The translations under genes were made by a program, and so were the position numbers. Source: an uncultured Erysipelotrichaceae bacterium (GTDB taxonomy: Bacteria; Bacillota_I; Bacilli_A; RFN20; CAG-826). Taken from it: DNA of 9,572 nucleotides. Shown here piece after piece: positions 6,297 to 9,572 of this stretch. The stretch covers positions 1-9,572 of the forward strand of contig CADBDO010000024.1 of the NCBI GenBank assembly GCA_902793515.1, in the 5' to 3' direction. The notes under the pieces were generated by a model. It had not been told where the DNA came from and made no database searches. It was given only the letters and a program-made list of their open reading frames with translations. Within the stretch, counting starts at the first letter, position 1; each line of letters starts with the position of its first letter.

Positions 6297-8651
6297 ATGT
6301 CGAAAGAAAAACAATACCTCACGCTCTCAGTCCATGATTTAGTGGACTTTTTGCTGCGTAAAGGCGATATCGACAACCGCGTCTATAACCAAGAAACAAT
6401 GCTTGTCGGAACGAAGATCCACGCATCATTCCAGAAAAAGCAGGGGAACGAATACTTAAGCGAAGTTCCTCTCCGCGAAACCTTTGATAGGCCTTTAGGC
6501 GTCATAACCTTAGAAGGTAGGGCTGATGGAATTATCGTCGGCGGTCCTTTCCCGATCGTTGATGAGATCAAAAGCTCTGTTTTGCCTCTGGATGTCTTCT
6601 ATGAGCAACAACAGGAATGGCATGAAGCGCAGGCTATGTGCTATGCCTTGATGTACGCCCACGAGAACAGCTGCGAGAAGATGGGCGTCCGCCTAACTTA
6701 TATCTCGCAAATCGATAACTCCAAAAAGACTCACGAACACGTCTACACAATCAAAGAAATCGAAGACTACATCGGCGGTTTGATGGATAGGTACCTGAGT
6801 TTTTGGAATACCGAATTCGATCATTTAAAGGAAAGAAACGAAAAAGCCAAAGACCTTCCTTTCCCATTTCCTAAATTCAGAGCCGGCCAGCGCAACATGG
6901 CCAAATACGTTTATTCGGTTGCTTCTAATGGTGGAACTTTCCTTGTCGAAGCGCCTACTGGAATCGGCAAAACGATGAGCGCTCTCTTCCCTTCGATCAA
7001 GAGTTTTGCGATCGGAAAGACCGAGAAGATCTTCTATTTGACCGCTAAGAACAGTGGGGCGATTGCCGCTTACGAAGCCTTAGGGAAGCTGTATGAAAAA
7101 GGTCTTTGTGCCAGAGATTCTACGCTGCTCTCTAAAGAGAAGATCTGTTTTAGGCCTGGCGCTTCCTGCAATCCAGACGATTGTCCATACGCTAGAGGCT
7201 ATTACGATAAAATCCGCTCAGTCACCGAGAAAGCCATTCAAAGCGGCAGACGTTTCTCACCTGATTACATAGTCGAGTTAGCGGAAGAAGAGCAAATCTG
7301 CCCGTTTGAGATGGAGCTCGACCTCTCCCTTTGGAGCGACGTCATCATCTGCGACTATAACTATTTCTTCGACCCTCTTGTCAAGCTTGAGAGATATTTC
7401 GGCGAAGAAGCCGACCCATCAAAGTACGTTCTCCTTATCGATGAAGCCCATAACTTAGTCGAAAGAGGCCGTGATATGTATGGTTCTCATGTCTCGTTTC
7501 TTGAATGCAAGAGTGCGAAGAAAGCCATCGGAACCAAAACAAATAAGCCTTTAAGACTTGCCCTCAATAAAATCCTAAGAACTCTTAAAGCTCTTATGGA
7601 AGAGAACGAAGAGGAACACAAGATCTATGAAAAGGTCCCAGATACTTTGCTATCCGCTCTCGAATCTTTAGGGACAAAGCAGAGATCTCTAGATAAGGAA
7701 CAACATCTTCCATATCCAACTGAATACCGCGAATTCTCTAGAGAATGCCACGCTTTCACATCAATTTATGAAGGGTACTCAGAACATCTAACCTGTTATG
7801 CCGAGAAGAAGGGCGATGACTTTATCTTTAGAATCTATTGCCCAGACCCAGCGCCTCTTTTGAGTGAGTCTCTCAAAAAGGTCAAAGGCCACGTGCTTTT
7901 CAGCGCGACTCTCTCGCCAATCGAGTATTACATGAACGCAATCGAAGGAGAGGAAGGAAAGCCATATCTTTTGCTCCCGTCCCCGTTCCCTCCAAAGAAC
8001 TTCAAAATCATCGTTGCCCCAGGCGTCTCAACCAGATACAAAGACAGAGCGAAAAACTACGATGAGGTCGCAAGATATCTTGAAACATTCGTATCAGGAA
8101 AGAAGGGGAATTACTTCATATTCTTCCCATCTTACGAGTACCTGGAAAACATCAAGGAAAAGCTTTCGTTTAAGGACGCACATGTCTATATCCAAGAACG
8201 GAATATGACAAACGACCAGAAAGAAGAATTCCTTGAGCATTTCAGAATCAACCCAAAGAAGACGCATATCGGCCTCTTGATCATGGGTGGGTCCTTCAGC
8301 GAAGGAATCGATATGGTGGATGACCGCCTTATCGGCGTCGCAATCGTCGGCATTGGTTTGCCTCAACTTTCATATGAAAGAGACTTAATCAGAGATTATT
8401 ACGACGCGAAAAACTCCGACGGCTTCGAGTATTCCTACAAAAATCCAGGGCTTAACAAAGTTATGCAGGCTATGGGCAGATTAATCAGAAGCGAAAACGA
8501 CCGCGGTGTCGCGCTTTTGATCGATGACCGTTATCTCCAAAACGAGTACAGGATGGTCTTAGAACGCTCCTATAGCGGATACGAGGTCGCCTTCTCGCCA
8601 GAGGAAGTCAAAGAGTCTTTAGATAGTTTCTTCCCTAAAGGAAAGAAATAA
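6297..8651 (+). CDS. PD-(D/E)XK nuclease fused to XPD/DinG-type iron-sulfur DNA helicase
   Basis: 784 residues. Residues 1-~170 form a RecB/Cas4-like nuclease with every expected active-site element: His42 (GTKIH), Asp77 (GRAD), Glu90-x-Lys92 (DEIKS) and QAMCY (Gln112, Tyr116). The rest is a superfamily 2 helicase of the Rad3/XPD/DinG group: Walker A APTGIGKT (219-226), DEAH (382-385), SATLS, GGSFSEGID, and motif VI QAMGRLIR (724-731). Four cysteines, 284, 291, 296 and 335, between Walker A and DEAH fit the 4Fe-4S cluster of XPD-type 5'-3' helicases. Similar fusions occur in Bacillota, probably in repair or R-loop/flap processing; the exact role is unsettled. It differs from B. subtilis DinG, which has a DEDD exonuclease instead. 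The frame stays open upstream (ATG 6255), but that start lies inside fmt; ATG 6297 (or TTG 6294) is preferred. No Shine-Dalgarno, so coupling to fmt is likely. Confidence 0.9.
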   Translation: MSKEKQYLTLSVHDLVDFLLRKGDIDNRVYNQETMLVGTKIHASFQKKQGNEYLSEVPLRETFDRPLGVITLEGRADGIIVGGPFPIVDEIKSSVLPLDVFYEQQQEWHEAQAMCYALMYAHENSCEKMGVRLTYISQIDNSKKTHEHVYTIKEIEDYIGGLMDRYLSFWNTEFDHLKERNEKAKDLPFPFPKFRAGQRNMAKYVYSVASNGGTFLVEAPTGIGKTMSALFPSIKSFAIGKTEKIFYLTAKNSGAIAAYEALGKLYEKGLCARDSTLLSKEKICFRPGASCNPDDCPYARGYYDKIRSVTEKAIQSGRRFSPDYIVELAEEEQICPFEMELDLSLWSDVIICDYNYFFDPLVKLERYFGEEADPSKYVLLIDEAHNLVERGRDMYGSHVSFLECKSAKKAIGTKTNKPLRLALNKILRTLKALMEENEEEHKIYEKVPDTLLSALESLGTKQRSLDKEQHLPYPTEYREFSRECHAFTSIYEGYSEHLTCYAEKKGDDFIFRIYCPDPAPLLSESLKKVKGHVLFSATLSPIEYYMNAIEGEEGKPYLLLPSPFPPKNFKIIVAPGVSTRYKDRAKNYDEVARYLETFVSGKKGNYFIFFPSYEYLENIKEKLSFKDAHVYIQERNMTNDQKEEFLEHFRINPKKTHIGLLIMGGSFSEGIDMVDDRLIGVAIVGIGLPQLSYERDLIRDYYDAKNSDGFEYSYKNPGLNKVMQAMGRLIRSENDRGVALLIDDRYLQNEYRMVLERSYSGYEVAFSPEEVKESLDSFFPKGKK

Positions 8652-8653
8652 AT

Positions 8654-8666
8654 TATAATTCTTCGA
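8654..8666 (+). promoter_or_regulatory. TATAAT -10 box upstream of lepA
   Basis: A perfect TATAAT at 8654-8659, beginning three bases after the helicase stop. No recognisable -35 at 16-18 bases. The predicted start near 8667 would leave a leader of about 7 bases before the lepA ATG, too short for a Shine-Dalgarno, and none is present. No terminator separates the helicase and lepA, so readthrough from fmt is also possible. Confidence 0.45.
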
Positions 8667-8673
8667 GTCAATT

Positions 8674-9572
8674 ATGCCGTTCAACAAAAAGTATATTAGA
8701 AACTTCTGCGTCATTGCCCACATCGACCATGGCAAGAGCACTATCTGCGACCGAATCCTTGAGAAAACCGGAGCGGTCGAGAAGCGCAATCTTTCGGCCC
8801 AAATGCTCGATGATATGGAACTTGAGCAGGAGCGCGGCATCACAATCAAACTTAACGCCGTCACCGTGACTTATAAGTCAAAGGACGGAAATGAATATGT
8901 CTTCAACCTTATCGACACTCCTGGGCACGTGGACTTCACATATGAAGTCTCCAGAAGCTTAGCGGCCTGCGAAGGCGCGATTTTGGTTGTCGATGCAACG
9001 CAAGGCGTGCAAGCGCAGACGCTCGCAAACGTCTACCTTGCCGTCGACAATGATCTTATGATCATCCCGGTCATCAACAAGATCGATCTCCCAAGCGCAG
9101 ATATCCCATTAGCCAAGAAAGAGATCGAAACCAAGATCGGCCTTTCTACTAACGACGTTGTTTCCGTCAGCGGAAAAACTGGCGCTGGCATCGAAGATAT
9201 GCTCGAGAAAGTAGTGGAACTCGTCCCACCTCCAGCCGGAGATAGCGAGGCACCTCTCGAGGCTTTGATCTTCGATTCCTATTACGATTCCTATCGTGGC
9301 GTTGTTGTCTTAATCAGGGTCAAAAACGGCCGCGTCAAAGTCGGTGACAAGATCCGTCTTATGCAAAGCGGCAAATCATATACCGTCACCGAAGTCGGAA
9401 TCCGCACGCCAAAAGAACTCTCAACCGGCGTTCTTGAGTGCGGCGAAGTCGGCTATTTAACCGCGACAATCAAAGACATCAAAGATGTTTTCCCAGGTGA
9501 GACCGTCACTTTGGAGAACAAACCTGCTAAAGAACCATTGCCTGGCTACCGCAAAATCATGCCAATGGTTTA
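8674..9572 (+). CDS. lepA: Elongation factor 4 (LepA), 3'-truncated by the window edge
   Basis: 299 of the usual ~600 residues are visible. LepA is a ribosome-bound GTPase related to EF-G, linked to back-translocation and to 30S biogenesis. GTPase motifs are complete: G1 AHIDHGKST (15-23), G2 ERGITI, G3 DTPGH (81-85), G4 NKID (135-138), G5 SGKTG. The QERGITIK form and the LDDMELEQE lead-in match LepA and separate it from EF-G and TypA. Domain II follows from about residue 190 (EALIFDSYYDSYRGVV), and the last residues (LPGYRKIMPMV) match the entry to domain III. ATG 8674 gives the family's N-terminus directly before the first strand of the G domain. No Shine-Dalgarno; a TATAAT box lies close upstream. 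Confidence 0.96.
   Translation, partial: MPFNKKYIRNFCVIAHIDHGKSTICDRILEKTGAVEKRNLSAQMLDDMELEQERGITIKLNAVTVTYKSKDGNEYVFNLIDTPGHVDFTYEVSRSLAACEGAILVVDATQGVQAQTLANVYLAVDNDLMIIPVINKIDLPSADIPLAKKEIETKIGLSTNDVVSVSGKTGAGIEDMLEKVVELVPPPAGDSEAPLEALIFDSYYDSYRGVVVLIRVKNGRVKVGDKIRLMQSGKSYTVTEVGIRTPKELSTGVLECGEVGYLTATIKDIKDVFPGETVTLENKPAKEPLPGYRKIMPMV

Noticed and set aside
6297..6800. Cas4-like nuclease domain as a sign of a CRISPR adaptation locus
   Set aside because: No repeat array, cas1, cas2 or effector gene is present, and the domain is fused to a repair-type helicase without the extra Cas4 cysteine cluster.
8627..8648. Imperfect inverted repeat TTTCTTCC / GGAAAGAAA as a terminator after the helicase
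   Set aside because: It is within the last helicase codons, has a bulge, is A/T rich and is not followed by a T-tract.
1..9572. Mollicute-type code with UGA as Trp
   Set aside because: holA ends properly at TGA overlapping the next ATG, all genes read through without internal TGA, and Trp is encoded by TGG.

Overview
The window reads as ordinary chromosome from a low-to-mid GC Gram-positive (Bacillota) bacterium, most likely a non-sporulating member of the Bacilli such as the gut-associated Erysipelotrichales/RF39/RFN20-type lineages. This placement is an inference from gene content and protein style, not from a search. The genetic code is standard: holA ends in TGA, and every tryptophan seen is TGG, so it is not a UGA=Trp mollicute. 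No tRNA, rRNA, insertion sequence, CRISPR array or prophage gene is visible. The DNA is almost fully coding and has no gene-free stretch over 300 bases.

Left part (1-2870, + strand): the 3' two thirds of comEC (DNA-uptake channel with its metallo-beta-lactamase-like domain), then holA (DNA polymerase III delta, the clamp-loader wrench), then a small YfcE/MJ0936-type metallophosphoesterase whose start overlaps the holA stop by ATGA. A hairpin with T-tracts on both sides (2847-2871) ends this cluster and also the oppositely oriented rpsT.

Middle (2890-5253, - strand): rpsT (ribosomal protein S20) with the clearest promoter of the window, preceded on the same strand by a 674-residue AMP-forming acyl/aryl ligase that carries its own C-terminal phosphopantetheine carrier domain. 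A 94-bp divergent intergenic region (5254-5347) holds a TATAAT box, a strong Shine-Dalgarno for fmt and a perfect 7+7 inverted repeat.

Right part (5348-9572, + strand): fmt (methionyl-tRNA formyltransferase), then, 4 bases after its stop, a fusion of a RecB/Cas4-type PD-(D/E)XK nuclease with an XPD/DinG-type iron-sulfur helicase, then the first half of lepA (elongation factor 4), which runs off the right edge.

The order comEC - holA - rpsT - (insert) - lepA resembles the Bacillus subtilis order comEC - holA - rpsT - gpr - spoIIP - lepA as I recall it, with the spore genes gpr and spoIIP absent and a ligase, fmt and the helicase in their place. The genes are mainly housekeeping. The least ordinary items are the ligase-carrier fusion of unknown substrate, the nuclease-helicase fusion, and a set of genes (holA, yfcE, helicase, lepA) that start without a Shine-Dalgarno, two of them directly behind a TATAAT box, which suggests leaderless or near-leaderless messages.
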